A program made the position numbers and the translations under genes. Under the pieces are notes generated by a model that had not been told where the DNA came from, searched no databases, and saw only the letters and a program-made list of their open reading frames with translations. A DNA stretch of 64,000 bases from Psychrobacter namhaensis (GTDB lineage: Bacteria > Pseudomonadota > Gammaproteobacteria > Pseudomonadales > Moraxellaceae): NCBI RefSeq assembly GCF_016107545.1, contig NZ_JABASS010000004.1, positions 62,001 through 126,000 on the forward strand. Direction: 5' to 3'. This document shows, in pieces, positions 21,117-30,711 of the stretch. How positions within the stretch are numbered: position 1 is the stretch's first letter; the number at the start of each line of letters is the position of its first letter.

Positions 21117-21174
21117 TGCGTGTTCATTAACAACGTAGATAAGGAAAAGCTGTGACAGGAAAGTACGTTTTTGC

Positions 21175-21307
21175 TAGGGCGTATTCTCATTTTAAAAATA
21201 GTGCAGATAATATCGAAATATTAATCAACTATTTGCCGCTGTTTGGCAAAATTTAGCTATTTTTAGTCCATTTAGAGGACTATCGATTGAATTGAGGACA
21301 CGCCCTA
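21175..21307. mobile_element. MITE-like element with IS5-type terminal inverted repeats
   Basis: A 133-bp non-coding unit with ends TAGGGCGTATTCTCATTTT and (read inward on the other strand) TAGGGCGTGTCCTCAATTC; the pairing continues imperfectly for about 24 bp. It encodes nothing. The outer bases equal those of the IS5-family relic end at 23188 (TAGGGCGTGTCATCAATT), so it was probably mobilised by a relative of that IS. The terminal TA may be the target duplication. Confidence 0.7.
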
Positions 21308-21404
21308 GACGGCTTAACGCTTTTGCCTAGAGAAGTATAAAGAAACCTGTCAAAATAGAGCATATATGACACAGTTCACGCCTGATAATACAGAGGATAT
21401 ATCG

Positions 21405-21968
21405 ATGACTAAGCGCCTAATAACTATGATGATCATCACGACTGCCAGTGTGTGGGCGCTGACTGGTTGCGACAACAGTGCTGAGACTAATACTCAAACG
21501 CCTGAGATTGCCAATCAAGCTGCTGAACCAGCCGTAACAACAGCAGAGCCTTCAACATCAACCTCAGCGCCACAGACGGTGGACTGGTCGCTAGTCGCCA
21601 GTGGTGAAAAGCCTGCTGACCTTGCTAATTATCAGTATCCATTCGCACTCGACAGCCAAAACGTCCGTGATTATGCAGAGTATTTCGATGTGAGTAACGC
21701 CACCGCGCAGCACAATCTAACAGTGAGCATGGCAAGTAATGAAGCACTGTCTAAAGCCTTGGACCAACTCAGTGACACCTACGTCTCACATGAGATAACC
21801 GATGGTGATGATATGAAGCTTATCATTCATACCACGCCTGATGTCGCTGCCAGTAGCTACGATTATGTGCTGTCCGATGACTTTGCGAAAGGATTGGTGC
21901 TACCGATTGAGATTAAACCTGATGGTAAAAAAAGCGAGGCGAAAGCGCATAGTGAAATGCAGGAGTAG
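21405..21968 (+). CDS. Predicted lipoprotein of unknown function
   Basis: A 187-residue lipoprotein that I cannot place in a named family. The ATG at 21405 follows AGAGGA; the 39-base longer ORF is not needed. The signal MTKRLITMMIITTASVWALTGC has the lipobox LTGC (Cys22). A linker rich in Thr, Ala, Glu and Pro (about 25-65) precedes a folded region VDWSLVASGEKPADLANYQY onward, ending in an alpha/beta segment (MKLIIHTTPDVAASSYDYVLSD) and a Lys/Glu-rich tail. It lies 98 nt downstream of the MITE-like element, which may therefore sit in its promoter region. Confidence 0.75.
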   Translation: MTKRLITMMIITTASVWALTGCDNSAETNTQTPEIANQAAEPAVTTAEPSTSTSAPQTVDWSLVASGEKPADLANYQYPFALDSQNVRDYAEYFDVSNATAQHNLTVSMASNEALSKALDQLSDTYVSHEITDGDDMKLIIHTTPDVAASSYDYVLSDDFAKGLVLPIEIKPDGKKSEAKAHSEMQE

Positions 21969-22065
21969 CGAGTCTACCGATATGCAGTGATGCGTAGGCA
22001 TATTAAGATAGGCATGATCATGTTACTTGGGGGCTGTATCCTACGCGAGCGATCACGCCCATTTA

Positions 22066-22914
22066 TTATAGTAAAGCACGCACGAGCATGTAGCCGCCCA
22101 TCCCAAACATCGTGACATTTTCCGTTAAGGAGATAGCGCCTAACGGCACATTGCTATCGCCGCCGACGCACGCACATTTTAGCTCACGCTTATCGATATA
22201 CACGGCTTTGATGACGGATACGCCACCGATTAAGCCGATGGTAAACGCGACTAGACCCGCAATAGGATTGAGCCAAGGTTGATCGGCAAGCATAGCAATC
22301 CCTGCAAACGCTTCTAAAAACGGATAGACATAGGCGTAACGTACCATGCGGCGCGCCAGCAAATCATAACCCAAAAACCCCGTCGTAAACCCTTCCAAAT
22401 CCTCAAGCTTTTTAATCGCTAATACACACATAGATAGCGCGACAAACCACATGAGCGCTTGTATGGATAATACGCTGATTGAGAATGCCCAGCATAATGC
22501 CAAGGTCATGAGGGCAGTAACAGAAAATATGGCAATGATAGGCGCGTAGGTTTTATCATCCTCTTTTTTAGGCTCACTATTGCCTAAAAACACCTGCAAA
22601 TCATCATTTCCGCCAATGCGCTGGCCATCAATAAAGGTCTGTGGCGTGGTCTTGACCCCAAGCGTTTCTTTAACCAATGTATTCTCATCTTGGGTGGTAA
22701 TATGACGATCGATAATGTCATAGCCTGCATGCTTGAGCGCGTCTAATGACTTGAGGCCAAACGGGCATAAATGATCGGCCATCACCATACGAAAAATGAT
22801 GGCGCGTTTGCCATCCCCACCGATAGGCTCGCCTTGTAGGGTATCGATGAGATGCTGTACTTTTTGGTTGTGGCTGGTGTCGGAATCAGACTGATGATTG
22901 GTATGGTCTGCCAT
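22066..22914 (-). CDS. Glutaredoxin-like domain fused to MauE/DoxX-like membrane protein
   Basis: A 282-residue fusion. Residues about 35-115 form a thioredoxin-fold glutaredoxin-like domain with a single active-site cysteine (LCPFGLKSLDAL) and the cis-proline region GVKTTPQTFIDGQRIGG. From about 122 onward there are four or five hydrophobic helices (IIAIFSVTALMTLALCWAFS, then LMWFVALSMCVLAI, FLEAFAGIAMLA, PIAGLVAFTIGLIGGV) as in MauE/DoxX-type redox membrane proteins, ending with a second cysteine pair in LKCACVGGDSNVPLG. The combination suggests delivery of reducing or oxidising equivalents across the inner membrane. Partners are not adjacent. The ATG is preceded by AAGGAGCG. Confidence 0.82.
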   Translation of the reverse strand: MADHTNHQSDSDTSHNQKVQHLIDTLQGEPIGGDGKRAIIFRMVMADHLCPFGLKSLDALKHAGYDIIDRHITTQDENTLVKETLGVKTTPQTFIDGQRIGGNDDLQVFLGNSEPKKEDDKTYAPIIAIFSVTALMTLALCWAFSISVLSIQALMWFVALSMCVLAIKKLEDLEGFTTGFLGYDLLARRMVRYAYVYPFLEAFAGIAMLADQPWLNPIAGLVAFTIGLIGGVSVIKAVYIDKRELKCACVGGDSNVPLGAISLTENVTMFGMGGYMLVRALL

Positions 22915-23187
22915 AACGCGCTCCTTACGTTAATCTTATTCGCTTTTTGCTAGTCATCTTGCTGATAACTTTAACTATTATCTTATAAGCATCGGTAAGG
23001 GTTATCTGAATCAGTCTTGTTAACTTTGTTAGGTTTAATGATAAGTAGTCGGTTTTGTTAGAGTGCGTTTGTGCTAGTAAATAATGAAAAAGACAAGATT
23101 GAGGTCAGGCATCTGGGGTGCGGGTGGCGCACGCTTTTTTATAATAACTGGTGGGTAAGCGGAAAGAATTGTCTGGAGCCATTGAGC

Positions 23188-23462
23188 TAGGGCGTGTCAT
23201 CAATTAAGCCAAACAGCATAAGAAATCAGATGAATTGCACTCAAGAAATGACAGGCTAACTTATCGTAGCGAGTAGCAATCGCACGGCACTGCTTAATCT
23301 TGGCGAAGAAGTTCTCGATCAGATGGCGTGCTTTATAAATTTCTTCAAAGTCTCCTAGCTGAAGTCGATGACGCTTAGGTGGTATAACCGCATTACGGTA
23401 TACTGATTTAATTGGCTCAATGACGCGGACATCAGCATCATAAGCTTTATCGGCAAGCCAAG
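23188..23462 (-). pseudogene. 3' relic of an IS5-family transposase gene and right IS end
   Basis: From 23462 to 23200 the minus strand reads without stops as a typical C-terminal IS5-family DDE segment: WLADKAYDADVRVIEP, PPKRHRLQLGD, ARHLIENFFAKIKQCRAIAT and RYDKLACHFLSAIHL, then a TGA stop. The catalytic second Asp (ADKAYDAD) and the Glu (LIENFF) are present but everything upstream is missing. The terminal inverted repeat TAGGGCGTGTCATCAATT lies just past the stop at 23188. The break at 23462/23463 coincides with the left edge of the AT-rich island. Confidence 0.88.
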
Positions 23463-23578
23463 TTTATACTAACATTGAGCAATTTATCCGAGCTAAAAAG
23501 GTCATGAACTGCACCATTTGTTAGATGAGAACCAGTAGAATTTTCTAGCGGTTTTAAAAATGAATCACTCCAAGTTCA

Positions 23579-24583
23579 TTAAAAAAGAGTGAGTTCTCTT
23601 TTAGTGGGTTCTAAGCATGATTTTTCGATTTTATGGTTAATGTTCCATTTAGGGGGAAAGAAGAGCTCTAATGGCATAGGTGTCTCTTTATATTGTTGTT
23701 TGATACGCTTATTTTGTACCTGCAACTCAGGCATTTTTACTCTCAAAAGCTTGTCAGTTTCACAAAAGCAGTTCTGCAAGTCTATTAAACTCGGTTCTCT
23801 ACCAAAAAGAGGCTTAAAATCATCAAACCCAAAAATTGATTGATATTTTTCAAAATTATCTTGAGTGAACTTAATAATATCCTCATTACTGTATTTCTTA
23901 GAAGATTCATTTGTGAAGCACTTTTTGACCCCTCTTATGGCTCCAATTCCTGCCTTAACAAATGAATCTTCACAAAAATCAATGACGTTGGAGTAATTCA
24001 TATCAATAGCATACTGATATGCTAAAAAGTCTCCAATGAAAGAGCACTCCCTTAGTAAGTCAAAAACTTCTGAAAGAGAATTTGAATCAATTATCTTATC
24101 TAATACAGACTGATCAATTAATTCTTCTTTTACCATCTGAAGCCACTTTTCGTGCTTGAAATCGAGATGGTTATACAGAGTATGAGTTCCAGTCATCATA
24201 TATGCATTATTAAAGATAGGACCATGCTCTTTACGTAATAATAAAGCATTATTAATACGTCTTAAATCAAAGTTTTCTATAGAAATTCTCCCAACTTCTT
24301 TTTCTAGATACTCCCAAGTTTCAGGTTTGTTAAATATTTTGAATACAATGATACGAAGTAGAATATCTTTATCTGAGAAGTTATCATCAGTGTAAATTAC
24401 ATTTTTAATTAAATACTGACTTACCCTATCCATAGCTCTATAGACATTAGTAAATTTGTACATATGTAGAGTTGAATCTTGTGTCAGAGGGTAGTTTTCT
24501 GTGTACTTATTCCAAAAGATGTTCATTCTTTCTTGAATGAAGTAGAAGTAGTATTTGAAAATATCTTCGTTCGGTTTTATCAT
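23579..24583 (-). CDS. Putative DNA-base hypermodification protein (HMUDK/aGPT-Pplase-type helical domain)
   Basis: A 334-residue, mostly helical protein. Motifs YKFTNVYRAMDRVSQYL (42-58), FKIFNKPETW (81-90) and GPIFNNAYMMTG (121-132) match, from memory, the helical domain found in phage 5-hydroxymethyluridine DNA kinases and alpha-glutamyl/putrescinyl thymine pyrophosphorylases, proteins that build hypermodified thymines. No P-loop kinase domain is fused to it. The C-terminal region carries FCEDSFVKAGIGAIRGVKKCF, a possible helix-hairpin-helix-like DNA contact. It is the last gene of the AT-rich operon, 69 nt after the MazG-like gene, and ends in a weak AAAAGAG/CTCTTTT hairpin that overlaps the stop codon. 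Substrate and reaction are unknown. Confidence 0.72.
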   Translation of the reverse strand: MIKPNEDIFKYYFYFIQERMNIFWNKYTENYPLTQDSTLHMYKFTNVYRAMDRVSQYLIKNVIYTDDNFSDKDILLRIIVFKIFNKPETWEYLEKEVGRISIENFDLRRINNALLLRKEHGPIFNNAYMMTGTHTLYNHLDFKHEKWLQMVKEELIDQSVLDKIIDSNSLSEVFDLLRECSFIGDFLAYQYAIDMNYSNVIDFCEDSFVKAGIGAIRGVKKCFTNESSKKYSNEDIIKFTQDNFEKYQSIFGFDDFKPLFGREPSLIDLQNCFCETDKLLRVKMPELQVQNKRIKQQYKETPMPLELFFPPKWNINHKIEKSCLEPTKRELTLF

Positions 24584-24652
24584 TTTTTCTACCGTTCATG
24601 ATAAGAATATTTGTTAAGTGTAAGCAATATAGACTATAAAGTATGTAAATAC

Positions 24653-25795
24653 TTAAGGTTCACTTCTTTCAAACTTCTTATATTCAAGTGTCCTTTTTTT
24701 ACGATTACCTATGATAATTCCACCTTCATTCTCAACAACTTGATTGAACACTGAGTATCCCAATGTAATTGCTTTGACCCATAGCTGCAAAGGACATTTC
24801 TCAACTTCATACCCTTTAACAAAAATTCTTATTGTTTTCAATAGATCATATGAGATGTTATCTTTGTCGGTAAAGTCAATATTATTTTCTTTTGACATTG
24901 AGAATAACCAAGCGCTCAAGCCTTCTTCAATTACTATCGGTCTACCACTATCTTGATTCTCATCAATGGAAGGTTCGCTTTTCCTTTTGTGCTTAATCAA
25001 AGCTCTAAAAGTAGGTGACCAGTGTAACACTGCAGCAAATGCGAGGTGAAACACATCGTGATACTTATAATTATCACTGTCTTGATGATTATCATTTAAA
25101 GCACTACCAATGAATACACCATTCCATTTAAGGTAAGACTTACCGTTCGATTTTTTAATTATATGTACTTCAAAATTGATTGGTAGTTGTTCATCTGAAT
25201 CGAAACCATCATCAAAACATAATTCAGGTAATTTAAGTTGATCAATTTCTATAAACCTATCCCTTATCTTAAACGTGTTTCTCTCAACTATTGCCAGTAA
25301 ACTAAGCTCAAGAAAACTCATAAATTGTAAATAGACGTCTAAAAAATTCCTTAAAGCATTAAGATTAGGTTCTTGATTTAAGCAAACCAATTGACTCATA
25401 AGTTTAACAAATAACTCTTCTTCATCAATACCAGCTTTTTCCTTACTATTAACTTGAATGATTGGCCGATCTATTATATCTGTAATAAGTAAATCGTTCC
25501 CTACTGTAGTAAAAGATTCAGTGCTTTCAAACAGCTCATTAAAATCAATATTTTTAACTATAGTAATTAGAGTAAAGTACCAAAAAATATCACCCATTTC
25601 TTCAATAATTTGATTGTTGGACTCATTACTTAATGAACTATTTAACAATTTCTTTTTTAAAAGCGAAATCAGACTACCTACTTCACTAAATAAACCCATT
25701 TGAGCTCCGAAAAGAGCTTTATTGGGTTCAAATTTGTTAGTCTCCTTTACAAGATCAACATAACTACTTAAGTAAACTCTATCATTCTTATTCAT
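24653..25795 (-). CDS. MazG-like nucleotide pyrophosphohydrolase with C-terminal HDxxH domain
   Basis: A 380-residue two-domain protein. Residues about 25-85 look like an all-alpha NTP pyrophosphohydrolase of the MazG superfamily: GLFSEVGSLISLL (with Glu38) then IIEEMGDIFWYF (Glu65, Glu66, Asp69). In the usual ExxE...ExxD pattern the second Glu of the first helix appears to be replaced by Ser41. The C-terminal half contains NYKYHDVFHLAFAAVLHW (His246, Asp247, His250) and a possible later Glu (VIEEGLSAWLF), which resembles the MazG C-terminal extension seen in modification clusters. The ATG at 25795 overlaps the previous stop as ATGA; the alternative TTG at 25807 is less likely. Likely role: cleaving a nucleotide substrate or signal. 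Confidence 0.75.
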   Translation of the reverse strand: MNKNDRVYLSSYVDLVKETNKFEPNKALFGAQMGLFSEVGSLISLLKKKLLNSSLSNESNNQIIEEMGDIFWYFTLITIVKNIDFNELFESTESFTTVGNDLLITDIIDRPIIQVNSKEKAGIDEEELFVKLMSQLVCLNQEPNLNALRNFLDVYLQFMSFLELSLLAIVERNTFKIRDRFIEIDQLKLPELCFDDGFDSDEQLPINFEVHIIKKSNGKSYLKWNGVFIGSALNDNHQDSDNYKYHDVFHLAFAAVLHWSPTFRALIKHKRKSEPSIDENQDSGRPIVIEEGLSAWLFSMSKENNIDFTDKDNISYDLLKTIRIFVKGYEVEKCPLQLWVKAITLGYSVFNQVVENEGGIIIGNRKKRTLEYKKFERSEP

Positions 25796-26409
25796 ATCAT
25801 TTTCCAATCAGATGGCCTACCCATTACCATAGTCTCAATGGGTTCTCGATCATAAGCCCATTTAATAAATTCAGCTAATTTAGGATAGTTATTATCATCA
25901 AAGGTTTTATGATTTGAGTTCTTGATGCAAATATCCTGACCATTACAGTTTCTAAACTCACCAGGTATCAATTTAGAGTTATTTCCGTAATAAACAAAAT
26001 TATTAGAAATAAGTACTTTGATACCACTCAAGTCAGTTTCTTTATGGCCTTCTACAGTATTACCATCTTTATCAGAATGTACTGAGTTTAGCTGAATAAA
26101 ATGTCCATTTTCATAGTGATAAATGTTATCCCCTACCTGTTGAACTTTGTTCTTAGATAAAACTGGTATCTTTGCTTGGAACCTATCATCAGTTGAATAC
26201 TCTTGGAATGTCAAAGTTTCGGTTACTTCCATAATATAAATAAGCTTACCGACATCGCCTCTAGGTTCTGAACCAGTACCTATTATAAAGTCTCCATCAT
26301 TTGCAACTTTTCTTATAACTTGTTTGCAGGTAGCTAATGTCAGGTACCCATGGTATGGATTAGGGGCAAAACCTTCATCATATTTCATTACATAAGAATA
26401 TAATTTCAT
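25792..26409 (-). CDS. Nmad2 family putative nucleotide-modification protein
   Basis: A 205-residue protein that I recognise as close to the Nucleotide modification associated domain 2 (Nmad2) family: LYSYVMKYDEGFAPNPYHG (3-21), LTLATCKQVIRK, GDFIIGTGSEPRG, LIYIMEVTETLTFQEY and, near the end, VYYGNNSKLIPGEFR. The family was defined computationally by its occurrence in DNA-modification gene clusters of phages and bacteria; no reaction is established. It spans the whole protein. It follows the small upstream gene by 2 nt and overlaps the MazG-like gene by 4 nt, so the three must be co-translated. Base composition is clearly AT-richer than in flanking genes. Confidence 0.82.
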   Translation of the reverse strand: MKLYSYVMKYDEGFAPNPYHGYLTLATCKQVIRKVANDGDFIIGTGSEPRGDVGKLIYIMEVTETLTFQEYSTDDRFQAKIPVLSKNKVQQVGDNIYHYENGHFIQLNSVHSDKDGNTVEGHKETDLSGIKVLISNNFVYYGNNSKLIPGEFRNCNGQDICIKNSNHKTFDDNNYPKLAEFIKWAYDREPIETMVMGRPSDWKMI

Positions 26410-26411
26410 GA

Positions 26412-26864
26412 TTATCTACACTTATGTCTAGTAGGAGTAGGTGGGTTTAAAGAAATACCCTGTTTATCTTGATAAACATCATCTTCCAGATTATCTAAAC
26501 TTTCAAGTGTAGTAGAAGGTAGTATAGAGCTATTAGATTGTGAAGCTATAGCAAGAGGTGTCGTAGATGAAAAATATTCTGCATATATAAATATTACTTT
26601 AATAGCATATTGCGTAGCTAAATTGAGAATTATAGATTCTAAGTACTTACAATCATTAAGTTCTTCAGTCATATAAATGAAAATAATATCTAATTCTTTA
26701 AATTCGAACGGTAGATCGAGTAAGCTCGATTTGAGCTCCCAATCGCAATTGATTCGCTTATCATAAAATTCAGGTACATACTTTTTATTTAATATGACCT
26801 TGACAGAGTTTAGATGATCAATGCTAGATTCAGCTTGGCTAGTGTGTACGAATAGAGCCTTCAT
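26412..26864 (-). CDS. Small alpha/beta protein of unknown function, first gene of the island operon
   Basis: Unrecognised protein of 150 residues. Predicted from the sequence by eye as an alternating alpha/beta fold: strand KALFVHTS (2-9), helix to about 28, strand YVPEFYD, helix, hydrophobic strand LDIIFIYMTEE, helix CKYLESIILNLATQYA and strand IKVIFIYAEYF, then a Ser/Thr/Asn-rich disordered tail. The order and the Glu in CKYLESII are reminiscent of TIR or nucleoside-deoxyribosyltransferase-like folds, but no family motif is certain. The ATG has a strong AAGGAAGG ribosome site and follows a good promoter by about 20 nt. It is the leading gene of the four-gene unit. Confidence 0.7.
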   Translation of the reverse strand: MKALFVHTSQAESSIDHLNSVKVILNKKYVPEFYDKRINCDWELKSSLLDLPFEFKELDIIFIYMTEELNDCKYLESIILNLATQYAIKVIFIYAEYFSSTTPLAIASQSNSSILPSTTLESLDNLEDDVYQDKQGISLNPPTPTRHKCR

Positions 26865-26887
26865 ATCCTTCCTTAGATTGAATAATA

Positions 26888-26916
26888 AATATATGAGTCT
26901 ACTCTACAAAAATCAA
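26888..26916 (-). promoter_or_regulatory. Promoter of the AT-rich four-gene operon
   Basis: On the minus strand TTGATT (26916-26911) and TATATT (26893-26888) are separated by exactly 17 bp and lie just upstream of the first gene, giving a leader of only about 15-20 nt. AT-richness of the region raises the chance of a false match. Confidence 0.5.
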
Positions 26917-27038
26917 TTAATCTAGCAGTTTGAAGAGATGCAGATAATGGTTTTGGGGGAAAGTTATTATGTATTTATAATCTAATGTTGGACAAAATTC
27001 ACTATTAATTCAAAATCTAGCTGTACCATCACCATCAC

Positions 27039-29153
<2,115 letters not shown>

Positions 29154-29254
29154 TCAAGATACCGATATGATAACAAGTTTGACAAATACTCGGATGAAAT
29201 TTTATCAAAAACTACCGCTAATCCTAAATAAAATAAGGACACGCATTATCATGC

Positions 29255-29328
29255 GCTACTGGGATAAGTTTTTTTTGCTTACTGTGCCTTCGCCGGCAGA
29301 GGCTGCGCAAAACCTGTCCCAGTAGCCC
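29255..29328. repeat. Hairpin repeat, copy 2
   Basis: Inverted ends GCTACTGGGATAAGTTTT and AAAACCTGTCCCAGTAGC enclose a G+C-rich centre (GCCTTCGCCGGCAGAGGC) between zipA and ligA. Its left end matches the copy upstream of bioA. The rest of 29136-29380 holds no gene but must carry the ligA promoter. Confidence 0.65.
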
Positions 29329-29380
29329 TCTAATTATTTTATAGTGGATAAAGTGTCGTGTTATAAAATATATAAACCAT

Positions 29381-29416
29381 AAAAAAGGCAAATAACGTCA
29401 ATCGCTATTTGCCTTT
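29381..29416 (-). terminator. Terminator downstream of zipA
   Basis: Stem AAAGGCAAATA / TATTTGCCTTT followed by a T-rich stretch on the minus strand, about 75 nt past the zipA stop. It would separate ligA transcription from zipA. Confidence 0.85.
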
Positions 29417-29461
29417 GAGATATTTGAGATAACGGATAAGCACTTTTAAATGCTGGTTTGC

Positions 29462-29506
29462 TTGGCCTTTAAGCGCTTAGCCTTCAAGCGCTTAGCCTTC
29501 ATAGTC
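29462..29506. repeat. 15-bp tandem repeat at the 3' end of zipA
   Basis: The unit TTAGCCTTCAAGCGC is present about 2.6 times. The zipA stop codon (TAA on the minus strand, 29494-29492) lies in the third unit, and the same TAA recurs in the second unit, so the duplication extended the 3' untranslated region rather than the protein. Confidence 0.8.
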
Positions 29507-30505
29507 GCGGACTTGGTTACGCAGCTGCTGCTTGTATTCAGGGGTGATTGGCTCGTTCTCTTCATCCAGCATAATGGCGTCCAAATCGCTTGCCATCATA
29601 TAAGCAATGCTCATCATACTATCGAAACTGCGGACGGCTTGTGGATGCGGTAAGGATAAAAACACCACCACGCCATTATAAGTATTGGTCGCGACACTAT
29701 GCGGATCAAAGGGCGCAATACCGCTGTCGGTGATGCCCATCATGCTAAACCATAGCATGCCTGTGCCGTCTTTTTGCTCATAGCGATGGAACATATTCAT
29801 CGCCCCATAGCGCAGACCGTATTTATCAATCAATGCCAACAAATCACGGCCACGGATGACTGCTGCTGGGCGGTCACGATACTGGTGCGGCAAGATGGTG
29901 ATATTGATGTTGTCTTTGGCATGGATCAATGGGCCGTTTTGCGCGTCATCAACAGGCGCTGACAGATGCTGATCGAGTATCGGACTGTTATTATCAAAGC
30001 TTGGCTCTTCTGCGGTATCAATCGATGGCATCAGACTGTCTGTCGCCGACACCAAGCTTGAAAACGCGTCAGGCTCTTGCTCGATATGCATCTGCTCAGC
30101 GGCTTCTACAAACTCAGCATTGTCGGTACGCTGCTGCTCATCTTGCCAGCGAGCATAGTCGGCATTTTCGTTGGTGTGGCTATCCTCGCTCCCATCACCG
30201 CGTCCAGCCGTCAACTGCGCATCGACATTGGTGTGCGCTTGGGTCAAGGGTTCTTCTTCAACGACCGCATTCAAATAACTACGATCAGGGCCGATACTCG
30301 TCTCGCCGGCGACCGTATCATCCAAGTCTGGCTGATCGACGATATTGCGCTCATGACGCGGTATGATGGGGATACCGTTTTTATCATAATTAACCGCTAC
30401 CGCCTCAGCATCTTTACGGCGCTTAAAGCTACGAATGACCATAAACAGCCCTGCAAGCACGATAAATGCGGCAATGGCGATCAATATAAACTGAATAGCG
30501 GTCAT
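29492..30505 (-). CDS. zipA: Cell division protein ZipA
   Basis: ZipA tethers FtsZ to the inner membrane in the divisome. The 337-residue protein has the expected architecture: one N-terminal membrane helix (about 4-24, IQFILIAIAAFIVLAGLFMV) followed by a basic RSFKRRKDAE, a long acidic disordered linker, and the C-terminal FtsZ-binding domain (INITILPHQYRDRPAAVIRGRDLLALIDKYGL..., then FFSLPHP-type segment VVVFLSLPHPQAVRSF and ASDLDAIMLDEENEPITPE). The ATG at 30505 has AGGA at a normal distance; a GTG at 30514 is too close to it. It lies 206 nt downstream of smc, the standard order. Confidence 0.93.
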   Translation of the reverse strand: MTAIQFILIAIAAFIVLAGLFMVIRSFKRRKDAEAVAVNYDKNGIPIIPRHERNIVDQPDLDDTVAGETSIGPDRSYLNAVVEEEPLTQAHTNVDAQLTAGRGDGSEDSHTNENADYARWQDEQQRTDNAEFVEAAEQMHIEQEPDAFSSLVSATDSLMPSIDTAEEPSFDNNSPILDQHLSAPVDDAQNGPLIHAKDNINITILPHQYRDRPAAVIRGRDLLALIDKYGLRYGAMNMFHRYEQKDGTGMLWFSMMGITDSGIAPFDPHSVATNTYNGVVVFLSLPHPQAVRSFDSMMSIAYMMASDLDAIMLDEENEPITPEYKQQLRNQVRDYEG

Positions 30506-30711
30506 GAGAAACACATCCTAATATATGACAAAAGGGAATACACAAGAGGGGATAAATGGCAATAGTCTAGCATGGCTAATTCATATCGTCACCATATAGT
30601 CATCGTTTATCGTCAGCCCGACACACTTGCGTGATATGACAACCTCAGTCCTAACTATACCATTAGCACGGGCTGTCAGTTATCAATTATTTGTGCGATT
30701 CAGCCACGTCC

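Noticed and set aside
23118..23140. GTGCG/CGCAC hairpin followed by T6 on the plus strand
   Set aside because: Terminator-like, but no plus-strand gene ends nearby; likely chance or a remnant.
23463..26990. Prophage or restriction-modification locus
   Set aside because: No integrase, structural phage gene, methyltransferase or restriction nuclease is present in the block.
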